Assembly (NCBI GenBank): GCA_021792255.1
Contig: JAJYUZ010000003.1
Coordinates: 73,405 to 137,404 of the forward strand
Source of the DNA: Thermoplasmata archaeon
GTDB lineage: Archaea; Thermoplasmatota; Thermoplasmata; Thermoplasmatales; GCA-001856825
Direction: 5' to 3'
DNA: 64,000 bases
Below, piece by piece: positions 7,631 to 16,940 of this stretch. Position numbers and translations under genes: made by a program. The notes under the pieces were generated by a model. That model had not been told where the DNA came from, searched no databases, and saw nothing but the letters and a program-made list of their open reading frames with translations. Each line of letters opens with the position of its first letter. The stretch's first letter is position 1.

Positions 7631-9337
7631 CTATGCATAGAGCTGTTTGTACTGCGGCAGACCTGGAGGAATGTAAAAGATTATCAGGACCTCCCACGGA
7701 CTGTATCGATTCAGTAACACTATTCCTGAGGCTTGAGTCAGATTGAAGAATTCAATGGAAATATTGATCGGCCTGTTCTGAGGTATCTCCAGGAACGTTG
7801 CATTTCCATACGTTCCAAAACCGTAGGTTCCATTGATGTAAAAATAGGACGATCCGTTGAACTTGTATACCTCAAATAGGGAAGCTGGGCCGGTATTACT
7901 AAGGCTCACGTTTACATCCGTCTTGTTGGAGTAGAAGGGGTTTCGGTTGTTGGCCGTGAGGTTGGAGTCTAGTGCGACTACTGTCACGTTCCTGTCATAG
8001 TTTCTCTCCGTGTCGGATGCCTTTGCGTTAATGGTAAAATTGTACGTTCCTAGAGTCGTGCCGTTGTAGGGCCATACCGTTATGTTGTAACTGCGCTTTT
8101 CCAGAGGCGCCATTGTATGGTTAAACGAAGGAGTCGAGGCTAGACCTTCCGGTACCTTAATCATCACGCTGAGTAAAATTGTATAGTTGTTGAGATTGTT
8201 CACGGTCAACGACATGCTATCATTATTGAATACCGGATTGCCATATATTGCGAAATAATTTCCCTGCGATAGTTCCACCGTAGCTTGGTTGTGCGTCAAT
8301 ACCTGCTCGGCAAAGGGGACTGGAGAAAAGCATAGTGCGACCAGACCTATCGCAATGATGCCGACCATGATTTCTTTCTTCCCAGGCTTTGAAATGTCGT
8401 TCAGCGGAGGAGGATGAGTAAGACCTAGAATTATGATGATTATCGCAAAAAGGATCCACGAGACATAGTATATTCCAAGTACAACAAGCAGAATGATGAA
8501 GGCGTAACTGAAGTACTTTGCATTTTTGCCCAGAAGACCCCTCGCTACGTGTCCTCCATCCAGTTGCCCTATCGGAAATAGGTTGATAGCTGTGACAAGG
8601 AATCCGACCCACGCAGCAAATGCGACCGGATGGACGTTTTGAGTCTGAATGGCGGGGAAGATGTAGTAGATTACTGGTAGTGAAATGAGGTAGGAAACCT
8701 GGGAACTGGTGACCACAACTGGTTTCTGAACTGTTCCAAGATAAGCACCTATCACCCCGACGATGATGCTCATGATGAATCCAGCAATTGGACCCGCGGC
8801 GCCTATCTTGATCAGCGTTTTCCTATCAGGAAGCGGGTCTCTGAGAGAAATAAAGGCACCAAGCGTGCCCAGAAGAGTAAAGGGAGCCGGGATAAAAAAA
8901 GGCAGGGATGCGGTGACCCCGCTCCTCCTTGCCATAAAAAAGTGGCCAAATTCGTGCGTACCGAGGATAATGAGGAGTGGAAGTGAAAAGTAGAGGAAAC
9001 CGTAGAAATAGAGCATCCAGGAGAATTTAGTAATGTCGAAATACCCCGCGTAGAGGCCTTCCCCCACATAGATCGTTGATATCAGAGTAGCTACCAAGAG
9101 CACTATGTTCACCCAAATTCCAAAGGGACGGGATTTACGTCTCTTTATGACGGAAATGACATAATCAGACCCCGGCTCTTTCCCCTTGCCGATCACGGGG
9201 ATGTAACCCATTTCCTTAAGGTCAGAGACCAGTTTCTTGAAATCGCCTTCGAGATTTGGATCTACCAGCGTGTGGAACTCGTACACTCCATCCTGGATTC
9301 TAACCTCACTCGTAACTGCAAAGTATCTCTTGACCAC
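7631..9337 (-). CDS. Site-2 protease-type zinc metalloprotease (M50)
   Basis: A 568-residue membrane protease. The zinc motif HEFGH is at 128-132 inside a hydrophobic segment, and the third ligand region LDGGH is at 259-263, also in a membrane segment. The amino-terminal 65 residues form a small soluble alpha/beta domain, and about residues 330-550 form an extracytoplasmic beta-rich domain with many N-glycosylation sequons. Conserved segments include GTLGAFISLRDPLPDR and GAAGPIAGF. S2P proteases release membrane-bound regulators by intramembrane cleavage; the substrate here is unknown. Its start is 19 bases below the stop of alaS on the same strand, so the two are probably co-transcribed. Confidence 0.88.
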   Translation of the reverse strand: MVKRYFAVTSEVRIQDGVYEFHTLVDPNLEGDFKKLVSDLKEMGYIPVIGKGKEPGSDYVISVIKRRKSRPFGIWVNIVLLVATLISTIYVGEGLYAGYFDITKFSWMLYFYGFLYFSLPLLIILGTHEFGHFFMARRSGVTASLPFFIPAPFTLLGTLGAFISLRDPLPDRKTLIKIGAAGPIAGFIMSIIVGVIGAYLGTVQKPVVVTSSQVSYLISLPVIYYIFPAIQTQNVHPVAFAAWVGFLVTAINLFPIGQLDGGHVARGLLGKNAKYFSYAFIILLVVLGIYYVSWILFAIIIIILGLTHPPPLNDISKPGKKEIMVGIIAIGLVALCFSPVPFAEQVLTHNQATVELSQGNYFAIYGNPVFNNDSMSLTVNNLNNYTILLSVMIKVPEGLASTPSFNHTMAPLEKRSYNITVWPYNGTTLGTYNFTINAKASDTERNYDRNVTVVALDSNLTANNRNPFYSNKTDVNVSLSNTGPASLFEVYKFNGSSYFYINGTYGFGTYGNATFLEIPQNRPINISIEFFNLTQASGIVLLNRYSPWEVLIIFYIPPGLPQYKQLYA

Positions 9338-9356
9338 GGATCTGATAGTTAGAAGA

Positions 9357-11942
9357 TCATCTGTTGTGATTGGAGATCGCCTCTTCCACGTCTTTTATAG
9401 ACAAATTTTCCTTTAAAACTTTCCCCTGCGAATAAGTGTCATTCCCCCCTCCTTTGACAAATCCATTCGCTTCTAGAATGTGCATTACGTCCAGGGCTGA
9501 TATTTCTGGAAAAGAAGATGCGATCCTTATCTTGTCCTTCGAGAGCACAATGCCCGATGAGGACGACAAACTCTTAGAGACCGATTCTGCAATGGATTCA
9601 CTCACTTCGATAATTTTAAGCTCTTTGTTCTTGAACTTGACCTTGGAATACTCAAATCCAGATTCAATCGCCTTCTTGGTCTCTTCCATGCTCTGGGTCA
9701 GGGATTCGAGGACCTTAATTGGGTTTTCTCCCATCTTCTCTCTCATCTCATTAAGTTGGTTGCTTTGAGCGTTTGAAAACTCAACGGCAGATTTGCCAGC
9801 AGCAAAGCTGAACCGGATTATTCCGTCCTGGATTCTTTCCACCTTCACTACCTTGATGTACCCGACTTCACCTGTGAAATCGAGGTGTGTTCCTCCGCAC
9901 CCCTCTGCATCGATTCCTGGAATTTCGACGAGCCTGAGCTTGTTCCCATTCGGGATTCCTCCCTGGTACAGGGTGAACCCAAAATTCGCCTCTGCGTCGT
10001 TCCTGTTGACGAACTCCTTGTGCAGGGGGAGGTTCAGTCTTATTATCCCGTTGGCTCTCTCTTCGATCTGGAAAATTTCGTCCTGCAAAATGTCCTTGAA
10101 ATGGGTAACATCAAGCCGGCTAACTCTCTCATCCTTTTGAGCGCCTGCCTGCCATATGTGTGGTCCTAGCACGTCTCTGATTGAGGAGAGTAGGATGTGG
10201 GTAGCGGTGTGGTTCTGCATAAGCCTCCACCGCCTGTCCGTAGATACTATTCCGTGAACAGTCTGTCCTATAGAAATGCCATCAGCATCATCTACTTCGT
10301 GAATGATCGTACCATCGACTATCTTCACGGCCTTCACGTCTACCTTCTTCCCGGAGGCAATCAGTACACCTTGATCTGACGGCTGCCCACCCCCTTCCGG
10401 ATAAAAGTAGGTGTCTTCCAGGACTACCGAGCTTCCCTCTAACCCTATGACCTTGCTGTTGAATTCGAATATTCTTTCGTTTTCGTAATACGCCTTCCCA
10501 GTTTCTGGGTATTTCTTCTGCAAGATGTGCTCTTTTTCTTTAGGCTCTTTCCGGATGTTGGAAAACCCTTTGTTCTTCTCAAGCTTCTCCGGAAATTTAA
10601 TTTTTAGAGCGTCACACCTCTCCTTGACATATTCGATCGGCAACCCGTTAGATTCAAAGAGGAGAAGGACGTTTTCAGCACTTATCGCTCCACCCTTCGC
10701 ATATTTTTTTATCATCCCGTCGCCTTTGCTTAGGAGTTCGTCAAATCGTTCTACTTCCAGCTTGACTATCTCTCTCGCTGAACTTTCGAGCCTGGTATCG
10801 AGGATGTCCTTGAATCTTTCCTTCTGTCGATCGATCAGATCCCACAATTCCGTTTCTATCCCCAACTTTTTTCTTGAGAGCAGGGCCCGCCTTATCAGCA
10901 TCCTTAGTACGTATCCAGCTTTCGAGTTGGATGGTACCAAACCGTCGAAGAGAAGAATGGTGATAGCGCGGGTGTGGTCTGCGAGGATGTACGTGTTCGA
11001 CAGCTTATCTAGACTCTTTCGCTCGTTAGCATCGAGCGATCTCATAAATTCAACTTCGGAGCCATCTTCCATTGAATATGCATTTATGAACTCCCGGAGG
11101 AAATCCGGTCTGCCGAGCTTGATCTCGTGCAACAGGTCGGTCAACATCTTGGGATAGAGGGCTTCGTAAACGGTGTCTGTCCCCTGTGACAACCACGTGA
11201 GCCTTTCTATGCCATATCCAGTATCCACGATCCTGTTGTCCATTTTCCTGTATCTTATTCCATCTATCTCGATGTCTCCTTCGGGGGTCTCGACCATGTC
11301 CATAAAGACCAGAGTTGCTACCTCAAGCCCCCTCAACATGACCTCGAGGGAGGAGCCAGCATTCCCTCCTCCCGCCCAAGGTTTTTCCTTGAAGACTATC
11401 TCTTCCTTCTTTACTCCCAAGTGTTGAAGAAATTTCACAGAAAGTTCGACCGTCTTGTCCTTCCAGTAGATCTCCTTTCCGGGAAAGTTAAAGGACTTTG
11501 CACCTCCCATCTCAAATACGGATAGGTGCCGACCGGTCTTACCCACATTATCCAGATCGACGGTCCTTATGCAAGGCTGCGAGACTACTAGAGGATTTCC
11601 CGGCGGGGGGACCTTCCCAGAAGTCACGTGAGGCTGGAAGTCGTAGATACTAGCGTTCACTAGGTAGACGTCCTCCCTCCATCTAGCGACTATTGGGTAC
11701 CTCTTTATCCTCTTGTGACCCTGCTTCTCGAAGAATGAGAGAAACTCTTCCCTCATTTCCTCTAGTGAATACTTCTTTGAGGTCGGAGGATTGCCGATGA
11801 ACGAATAAGGATCGCAGGGAATCTCACCGCACGTCTCCCTCTTTTTATCTAGAGTCCAGAAAACCTTTCCACAACGAATGCAAGTTTTCCTCTGATAATC
11901 GTTATCCTTTAAGTATTTGATAACCTCTTCTCGAGCTGGCAC
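9357..11942 (-). CDS. alaS: Alanyl-tRNA synthetase, archaeal type
   Basis: An 861-residue class IIc synthetase that charges tRNA-Ala. It has the archaeal N-terminal extension with a zinc-binding set (CIRCGKVFWTLDKKRETCG, residues 20-38), motif 1 and 2 regions around YLVNASIYDFQPHVTSG and VFEMGGAKSFNFPG, and the separate editing domain with HTATH and the CGGTH motif, which bind zinc and deacylate mischarged Ser/Gly. Length matches archaeal AlaRS. The start is GTG 11942, which sits about 23 nt below a TTTAAA box shared with the divergent tRNA methyltransferase gene. It probably leads an operon with the site-2 protease. Confidence 0.95.
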   Translation of the reverse strand: MPAREEVIKYLKDNDYQRKTCIRCGKVFWTLDKKRETCGEIPCDPYSFIGNPPTSKKYSLEEMREEFLSFFEKQGHKRIKRYPIVARWREDVYLVNASIYDFQPHVTSGKVPPPGNPLVVSQPCIRTVDLDNVGKTGRHLSVFEMGGAKSFNFPGKEIYWKDKTVELSVKFLQHLGVKKEEIVFKEKPWAGGGNAGSSLEVMLRGLEVATLVFMDMVETPEGDIEIDGIRYRKMDNRIVDTGYGIERLTWLSQGTDTVYEALYPKMLTDLLHEIKLGRPDFLREFINAYSMEDGSEVEFMRSLDANERKSLDKLSNTYILADHTRAITILLFDGLVPSNSKAGYVLRMLIRRALLSRKKLGIETELWDLIDRQKERFKDILDTRLESSAREIVKLEVERFDELLSKGDGMIKKYAKGGAISAENVLLLFESNGLPIEYVKERCDALKIKFPEKLEKNKGFSNIRKEPKEKEHILQKKYPETGKAYYENERIFEFNSKVIGLEGSSVVLEDTYFYPEGGGQPSDQGVLIASGKKVDVKAVKIVDGTIIHEVDDADGISIGQTVHGIVSTDRRWRLMQNHTATHILLSSIRDVLGPHIWQAGAQKDERVSRLDVTHFKDILQDEIFQIEERANGIIRLNLPLHKEFVNRNDAEANFGFTLYQGGIPNGNKLRLVEIPGIDAEGCGGTHLDFTGEVGYIKVVKVERIQDGIIRFSFAAGKSAVEFSNAQSNQLNEMREKMGENPIKVLESLTQSMEETKKAIESGFEYSKVKFKNKELKIIEVSESIAESVSKSLSSSSGIVLSKDKIRIASSFPEISALDVMHILEANGFVKGGGNDTYSQGKVLKENLSIKDVEEAISNHNR

Positions 11943-11960
11943 AAGAGTGGAGGATAATCT

Positions 11961-11970
11961 ATTTTAAATT
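11961..11970. promoter_or_regulatory. Shared palindromic TATA box between alaS and trmI
   Basis: The 46-bp spacer between two divergent GTG starts (11942 minus, 11989 plus) contains ATTTTAAATT. Its palindromic core TTTAAA (11963-11968) is centred at 11965.5, exactly midway between the two start codons. One element could thus place TBP for both directions with leaderless spacing. This is read from the sequence; use in both directions is inferred. Confidence 0.5.
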
Positions 11971-11988
11971 CTTTATTCTGCTCTATTT

Positions 11989-12711
11989 GTGCTAATCACT
12001 CTTTACAACGACAGGGAACTTTACTCCTTCTCAAACAAGGCGGGCCTAATTTATGTTAGGGAGTTAGGAAACATAGAGACCGGTAAGTTCTCCGTATCGT
12101 CGGAGGAACTGGAGATAGGGTCGAGAAAGTTCAGGACTAGGAAATCCTCTCTTGGCGACGTTTCGTCGTCCATAGAGAGAGGGCCTCAGATAGTTCTACC
12201 CAAAGATGTGAACCAGATCGGATTTGATCTGGACTTGCCGCTCAGTTCGAAATTACTCGAGATCGGAGGAGGTGCGGGAGGCTTTTCCATACTCGCAGCC
12301 CTCATGTACAAAGTGAAGATAGTGAGTTATGAACTCGATGAACAGTACTACACACTCCTGAAGAAAAACATCAACAGGTTTGAGGTAGGCGATTTGATAG
12401 AGGCAAAGAATAGAGATGGCAGGGAGGCAGATTTCGATGAGTATGAAAGCATATTCATAGACAACCCCGAACCTTGGAATTTTTTGGACATCAAGCTTAC
12501 TGGGGCAAAGAGAATCGCATCCATTCTGCCTACCTATTCGCAGGCAGAGAATTTTTCGCGTTTCCTCATAAAAAAGAATTTTTTAGTAAGTGTTCATCAA
12601 CTCATCGACGTCCCTATCAAGCTTAGCGCGATGGGAATGAGACCCGAAACATCGTTTCTGTATCACACCGGATTCATCGTTTCGGGGGTAGGTGTTGGAT
12701 TGAATGGATGA
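11989..12711 (+). CDS. trmI: tRNA (adenine-N1)-methyltransferase, TrmI family
   Basis: A 240-residue SAM-dependent methyltransferase. The N-terminal part ends in GPQIVLPKD, followed by motif I LEIGGGAGGFSILAAL (about 90-105) and IDNPEPWNF (about 156-164), the counterpart of the DLPEPW catalytic motif in TrmI. Archaeal TrmI makes m1A at positions 57 and 58 of tRNA. It starts with GTG at 11989, just below the bidirectional TTTAAA element, and its last bases overlap the start of taw1 (12704), so the two tRNA modification genes form one operon. Confidence 0.85.
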   Translation: MLITLYNDRELYSFSNKAGLIYVRELGNIETGKFSVSSEELEIGSRKFRTRKSSLGDVSSSIERGPQIVLPKDVNQIGFDLDLPLSSKLLEIGGGAGGFSILAALMYKVKIVSYELDEQYYTLLKKNINRFEVGDLIEAKNRDGREADFDEYESIFIDNPEPWNFLDIKLTGAKRIASILPTYSQAENFSRFLIKKNFLVSVHQLIDVPIKLSAMGMRPETSFLYHTGFIVSGVGVGLNG

Positions 12712-13642
12712 GGTTAAGAAGAAGGCATTAGAGAAACAGGGGTACAAGATAGTCGGAAACCATTCCGGTGTCAAACTATGCCACTGGATGAGGCAGTCCC
12801 TGTACTACAACAGGCCATGCTACAAGCAGACTTTCTACGGAATAGAGAGCCACAAGTGCGTGCAGATGACCCCATCTGTTGACTGGTGCTCCGAAAACTG
12901 CACTTTTTGCTGGAGGGCTCAGGGATGGGAAGGGGCAAGAATTCCTCAGGAAGATGAAGCGGAGGATATCTTGGAAGGATCGATACAAGCTCAGAGACTA
13001 TTGCTCACAGGTTTCAAGGGGGATTCGAGGACCGACATGAAGAAGTGGCTCGACGCTCAGCAACCGAAGCACATGGCAATCTCTCTTACCGGAGAACCGA
13101 CGCTTTACGGTAAACTTGACGACCTGTTGAGCGAGGCAAAGAAGAGGGGAATTTCGACCTTCGTTGTGACGAATGGAACTGATCCGACTGCACTGGAAAA
13201 ATTGAAGGTCCTCCCCACTCAACTCTACGTCACTGTCGCTGCTCCAAACAAGAAGTTGTTCAATGAGATCCTGAACCCGATCTACAAGGATGGCTGGGAA
13301 AGGCTAAACCAAACTCTGGAACTTCTGCCCTCTCTGAAGACCAGGACCGTGATAAGGCACACTCTCGTCAAGTCGTTCAACCTGGGATACATCGAAGAGT
13401 ATTACAGACTTGACAAGAAAGCAGATCCTGATTTCATAGAGAATAAAGGATACGTTCACGTAGGAGGCTCAAGGAGCAGACTCACCATCAACAACATGCC
13501 TTCCCACGAAGAGATAAGGGACTTCTCCTTTAGACTGAATGGTTACCTGAACTACGATTTTGGTGGGGAGAGGCAAGACTCGAGGATAGTTCTCCTGAGC
13601 AAAGACGTGAAGAAGAACATGATAGATTTCTCTGCAGTCTGA
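12704..13642 (+). CDS. taw1: 4-demethylwyosine synthase (Taw1/TYW1), radical SAM
   Basis: A 312-residue radical SAM enzyme that condenses pyruvate carbons onto m1G37 of tRNA-Phe to build the tricyclic wyosine base. The SAM cluster cysteines are C62, C66 and C69 (CSENCTFC). Cys26, Cys39 and Cys52, the set that holds the second iron-sulfur cluster in Methanocaldococcus jannaschii Taw1, are also present with the same numbering. SLTGEPTLYG and TNGTDP are further family motifs. The start ATG 12704 overlaps the preceding trmI by 8 bp, consistent with coupled expression of tRNA-modifying enzymes. Confidence 0.93.
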   Translation: MDEVKKKALEKQGYKIVGNHSGVKLCHWMRQSLYYNRPCYKQTFYGIESHKCVQMTPSVDWCSENCTFCWRAQGWEGARIPQEDEAEDILEGSIQAQRLLLTGFKGDSRTDMKKWLDAQQPKHMAISLTGEPTLYGKLDDLLSEAKKRGISTFVVTNGTDPTALEKLKVLPTQLYVTVAAPNKKLFNEILNPIYKDGWERLNQTLELLPSLKTRTVIRHTLVKSFNLGYIEEYYRLDKKADPDFIENKGYVHVGGSRSRLTINNMPSHEEIRDFSFRLNGYLNYDFGGERQDSRIVLLSKDVKKNMIDFSAV

Positions 13643-13703
13643 ATCCGAATTTGGTTGTGCAAAAATTTTATGTGGTATACTAAATAGTCTCAACTACGCT
13701 AAA

Positions 13704-13712
13704 GATTTATAT
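13704..13712 (+). promoter_or_regulatory. TATA element of the first sdh operon
   Basis: GATTTATAT centred near 13708 predicts transcription from about 13733. This argues against a TTG at 13724 as the start and favours the ATG at 13748 (or 13757) for sdhA1. Confidence 0.4.
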
Positions 13713-13747
13713 CGTTTCAATCATTGAACCGACAACTAAGCGCACTG

Positions 13748-15472
13748 ATGAGGTATATGAGTTCTGAGTATGTTAAACACGAAACGGATGTTCTCATAAT
13801 AGGGGCAGGAGGGGCAGGCATGAGAGCCGCAATCGCTGCGTTCGATTCTGGATCGAGCGTGACTATTCTCTCCAAGTCTCTACTGGGAAAAGCTCACACC
13901 GTAATGGCTGAGGGAGGAATTGCAGCAGCACTCGCAAACGTGGATTCGAAAGACAATTGGGAGGTCCATTTTGCTGATACCATTGAGGAGGGAGTCTACA
14001 TCTCAAATTATAGAATGGCCGAGATACTTGCAAAAGAGGCACCGGATAGGGTCAGAGAGCTGGAGGAATATGGTGCTCTCTTTGACAGGACTCCCGATGG
14101 CACCATAATGCAGAGAGCTTTCGGTGCACACACCTATAGGAGACTGTGTCACGTCGGTGACAGGACCGGCCTCGAGATCATCAAGACGCTCGAAGATCAG
14201 ATCCTCCACAGGGACGTGAAGTTCTTCGACGAGATGTACGTCACCAAACTCCTGAAGGATGGAGATAGGGTAGTCGGAGCCATCGGTCTCAAACTCAATA
14301 ACGGAGAATTTCACGTCTTCAATGCAAAGGCAGTGATTATCGCAACGGGAGGATGCGGGAGAGTGTACAAGGTCACCTCCAACTCCTGGGAATCCACCGG
14401 AGATGGTCTTGGACTGGCATACGACGCCGGAACAGAACTCATGGACATGGAGATGATCCAGTTCCACCCTACCGGCATGGTTTTCCCACCCGGAGTCAAG
14501 GGACTACTGGTGACGGAAGGAGTCAGAGGAGAAGGGGGAATCCTGCTCAACGCAAAGGGAGAGAGGTTTATGGAACGTTACTCTCCGAAGAAAATGGAGC
14601 TGGATGCGAGAGACGTGGTTGCAAGGGCAAATTATGCAGAGATAATGGCGGGAAGAGGTACGGTTCATGGGGGCGTCTACCTTGACATCACTCACAAGGG
14701 AGCTGACTTCGTAAAGAAAAAGTTACCGAGCATGTACAAGCAGTACATGGATTTCGCAGGCGTCGACATTACTAAGGAAAAAATGGAAGTTGCACCGACG
14801 GTGCACTACCAAATGGGAGGAATACGCGTGGATCCGGAGACGACCTCGACAAATGTCCCGGGACTCTTTTCTTCTGGAGAAGTCGCGAGCGGACTTCACG
14901 GAGCTAACAGGCTCGGTGGAAATTCTCTGGCAGACATCCTGGTGTTCGGAAGGAGGAGCGGTGAAGGATCTTCAAGTTATGCCAAGAAAGCATCTTTCGG
15001 AAAACTGGACGAACCAACGATTATGTCGGAAATCCAGAGGGTCAAATCTTTCCTCGGGAAGAGTGGAACTAACCCCTACGACGTTGCATCGAAGCTGGAG
15101 GAAAACATGAGCGAAGGCGTCGGCATAATTCGCAACGAGGAGAGTCTCAAGAAGGTACTGGACGCGATTCTGGAACTGAGGCAGTCGGCAAAGCAGGTGA
15201 AGGTTCCGGGGACCCTAAAGTACAACAAGGGACTGTTGCAGGCACTCGAACTTCCGTTCATGCTGACCGCAGCCGAAGCAATCGTAAGAGGAGCTATCGA
15301 AAGGAAAGAGAGCAGGGGAGCGCACGCAAGGAGCGACTATCCAAAGAAGAACCCCGCATTGAGAAAGAACATAATCTATTCAAAGGGCGAGAGTGGCATG
15401 AAAGTAGTGTGGAGAGATGTTCCGGTAATGCCAGAGAATTTGAGGAAACTGGTAAAGGAGGAGGATTACTGA
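13748..15472 (+). CDS. sdhA: Succinate dehydrogenase/fumarate reductase flavoprotein, complex 1
   Basis: A 574-residue FAD subunit. It has the dinucleotide motif GAGGAGMRAA, the flavin-linking histidine in AHTVMAEGG, the substrate-site segment ARDVVARA with its conserved arginine, HYQMGG and GANRLGGNSL. It oxidises succinate to fumarate, or the reverse, in the cytoplasmic arm of the complex. The frame opens at a TTG (13724), but that lies upstream of the expected transcript start; ATG 13748 is the first ATG below it. The stop overlaps the sdhB start by one base (TGATG), so A and B are coupled. A second complete set of SDH genes follows downstream. Confidence 0.9.
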   Translation: MRYMSSEYVKHETDVLIIGAGGAGMRAAIAAFDSGSSVTILSKSLLGKAHTVMAEGGIAAALANVDSKDNWEVHFADTIEEGVYISNYRMAEILAKEAPDRVRELEEYGALFDRTPDGTIMQRAFGAHTYRRLCHVGDRTGLEIIKTLEDQILHRDVKFFDEMYVTKLLKDGDRVVGAIGLKLNNGEFHVFNAKAVIIATGGCGRVYKVTSNSWESTGDGLGLAYDAGTELMDMEMIQFHPTGMVFPPGVKGLLVTEGVRGEGGILLNAKGERFMERYSPKKMELDARDVVARANYAEIMAGRGTVHGGVYLDITHKGADFVKKKLPSMYKQYMDFAGVDITKEKMEVAPTVHYQMGGIRVDPETTSTNVPGLFSSGEVASGLHGANRLGGNSLADILVFGRRSGEGSSSYAKKASFGKLDEPTIMSEIQRVKSFLGKSGTNPYDVASKLEENMSEGVGIIRNEESLKKVLDAILELRQSAKQVKVPGTLKYNKGLLQALELPFMLTAAEAIVRGAIERKESRGAHARSDYPKKNPALRKNIIYSKGESGMKVVWRDVPVMPENLRKLVKEEDY

Positions 15473-16221
15473 TGGATACAATCACGGTGAGTGTGTACAG
15501 GCACGATCCCTCTTCAGAAAAGGAGGGGAGATTTGTGGATTACGACGTCCCAGTCGAAGAAGGAATGGTCGTCCTGGATGCGATGAAGTACATCGAAAGG
15601 CACATAGATCCCAGCCTTTCACTGAGGTGGAATTGCATGGCAGGAAAGTGTGGTTCGTGTTCTGCAGAGATCAATTACAAACCTTCCCTAATGTGCAAGG
15701 CCAGGGTTGATTCATTCAAGGGTGCAAAGATCAGGGTCACCCCCATGGCAGCTTTCCCACTGATAAAAGATCTAGCGACTGACGTCTCCGAAAATTGGGA
15801 ACTCCTGAAGAAGATCCCAAAATTCACCCCGAAAGAAGGGTTAGAGAAACCGTGGAAGATATCTCAACAGGACATAGAGAGGTCTAAGGAATTCAAGAAG
15901 TGCATCGAGTGTTTTCTGTGCCAGGACGTGTGTCACGTTATTAGAGAGCACCATTCCGGTTACTTTGGGCCACGACACGTGGTCAAGGCCGCTTCATTGG
16001 ACATGCACCCGCTCGATGCTCTCAACAGAGCTGAGTTCATGAACAAGGACGCCGGACTCGGCTACTGTAACATCACCAAGTGCTGTACAGAAGTCTGTCC
16101 GGAGGAGATTCACATAACAGATAATGCAATAATTCCCGAGAAGGAGAGAGCGGTCAACTTATTCTACGATCCTCTTGCGATTCTCGTGAGATCGAGGAGA
16201 AACAGGAGTGGGAAGAAATGA
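15472..16221 (+). CDS. sdhB: Succinate dehydrogenase/fumarate reductase iron-sulfur subunit, complex 1
   Basis: A 249-residue subunit that passes electrons from FAD to the membrane anchor. The [2Fe-2S] set is C55, C60, C63 and C75 (CMAGKCGSC). The C-terminal ferredoxin-like domain has C144, C147, C150 and C154 (CIECFLCQDVC) and C199, C205 and C209 in the usual spacing. One extra cysteine, C204, sits directly next to C205 (CNITKCCTEVCPE). The usual proline after C154 is replaced by histidine. Start ATG 15472 shares one base with the sdhA stop; the stop overlaps the next gene by 4 bp (ATGA). Confidence 0.9.
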   Translation: MDTITVSVYRHDPSSEKEGRFVDYDVPVEEGMVVLDAMKYIERHIDPSLSLRWNCMAGKCGSCSAEINYKPSLMCKARVDSFKGAKIRVTPMAAFPLIKDLATDVSENWELLKKIPKFTPKEGLEKPWKISQQDIERSKEFKKCIECFLCQDVCHVIREHHSGYFGPRHVVKAASLDMHPLDALNRAEFMNKDAGLGYCNITKCCTEVCPEEIHITDNAIIPEKERAVNLFYDPLAILVRSRRNRSGKK

Positions 16222-16937
16222 GGGCCGCAAGCGAATCTACTCTCAAGCACATAATACCGCCAGAATTTCTTGAACCAAACTGGAGGTTCTGGTCATTCGT
16301 TTTCATTTCAATCCTCGGTTCGATACTGATTGTGCTGTACAAAGTCCCCGTATACGATGGACTGACTGATCCATTCTACACTCCCACTGTCTTGATCCTC
16401 CCACTGGTGGTACTGTTCAGATTGACTTGCTATGCTTACAGGAAGGACTATCACAGGCACCTATTCCACCATCCGAACAGCTGCACTACCGATGTTCGTT
16501 TGGACACAAACAAGAGAGGATACAGCGGAGAAACTGGATTCTTTAGAATTGAGAATGCACACAGATACTTCATGTACACGGCGTGGTTCATTCTGCCGTT
16601 CTTCTATTACGATATCTATTACTCAATCGTTTACACCGGCGCAATCACCTTGAGTCTGGGAACGATAATCCTTACGGTAAATGCACTTGCTGTGACTGCG
16701 TATACTTTCTCGTGCCACTCGGTCAGGCATTTGATCGGTGGATACAAAGACTGCGTGAACTGTCCTGCGAACAATAACAAGAAGAATTCTCTTTACCGGT
16801 TCCAATCAAAGCTCAACGGACATCACGAACAGATAGCCTGGACAAGTCTGATTATGTTTGTGTTTGTGGATCTATTCATTAGAGGGATGATAGCTGGAAT
16901 CGTTCCGAACATCATTCTCCTTCACGGAGGGCTGTAA
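16218..16937 (+). CDS. sdhC: Succinate dehydrogenase membrane anchor, Sdh1 (actinobacterial) type
   Basis: A 239-residue protein with about five hydrophobic segments (near 23-42, 54-68, 118-134, 138-168 and 205-232). The loop CYAYRKDYHRHLFHHPNSC resembles the C-Y-x-Y-R-K-x-Y-x-R-x-F-x-x-P-x-x-C signature I recall from the long single anchor of actinobacterial Sdh1-type complexes, and SCHSVRHLIGG and GHHEQIAW add conserved histidines. It is unlike the two short cytochrome b subunits of the second complex downstream. It likely anchors the A and B subunits and reduces quinone; whether it binds haem cannot be told. ATGA overlap with sdhB. Confidence 0.75.
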   Translation: MRAASESTLKHIIPPEFLEPNWRFWSFVFISILGSILIVLYKVPVYDGLTDPFYTPTVLILPLVVLFRLTCYAYRKDYHRHLFHHPNSCTTDVRLDTNKRGYSGETGFFRIENAHRYFMYTAWFILPFFYYDIYYSIVYTGAITLSLGTIILTVNALAVTAYTFSCHSVRHLIGGYKDCVNCPANNNKKNSLYRFQSKLNGHHEQIAWTSLIMFVFVDLFIRGMIAGIVPNIILLHGGL

Positions 16938-16940
16938 CCG

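Noticed and set aside
7521..7697. N-terminal extension of geranylgeranyl reductase
   Set aside because: The extra 59 codons contain the promoter and overlap the end of the site-2 protease gene; the family start is at 7520.
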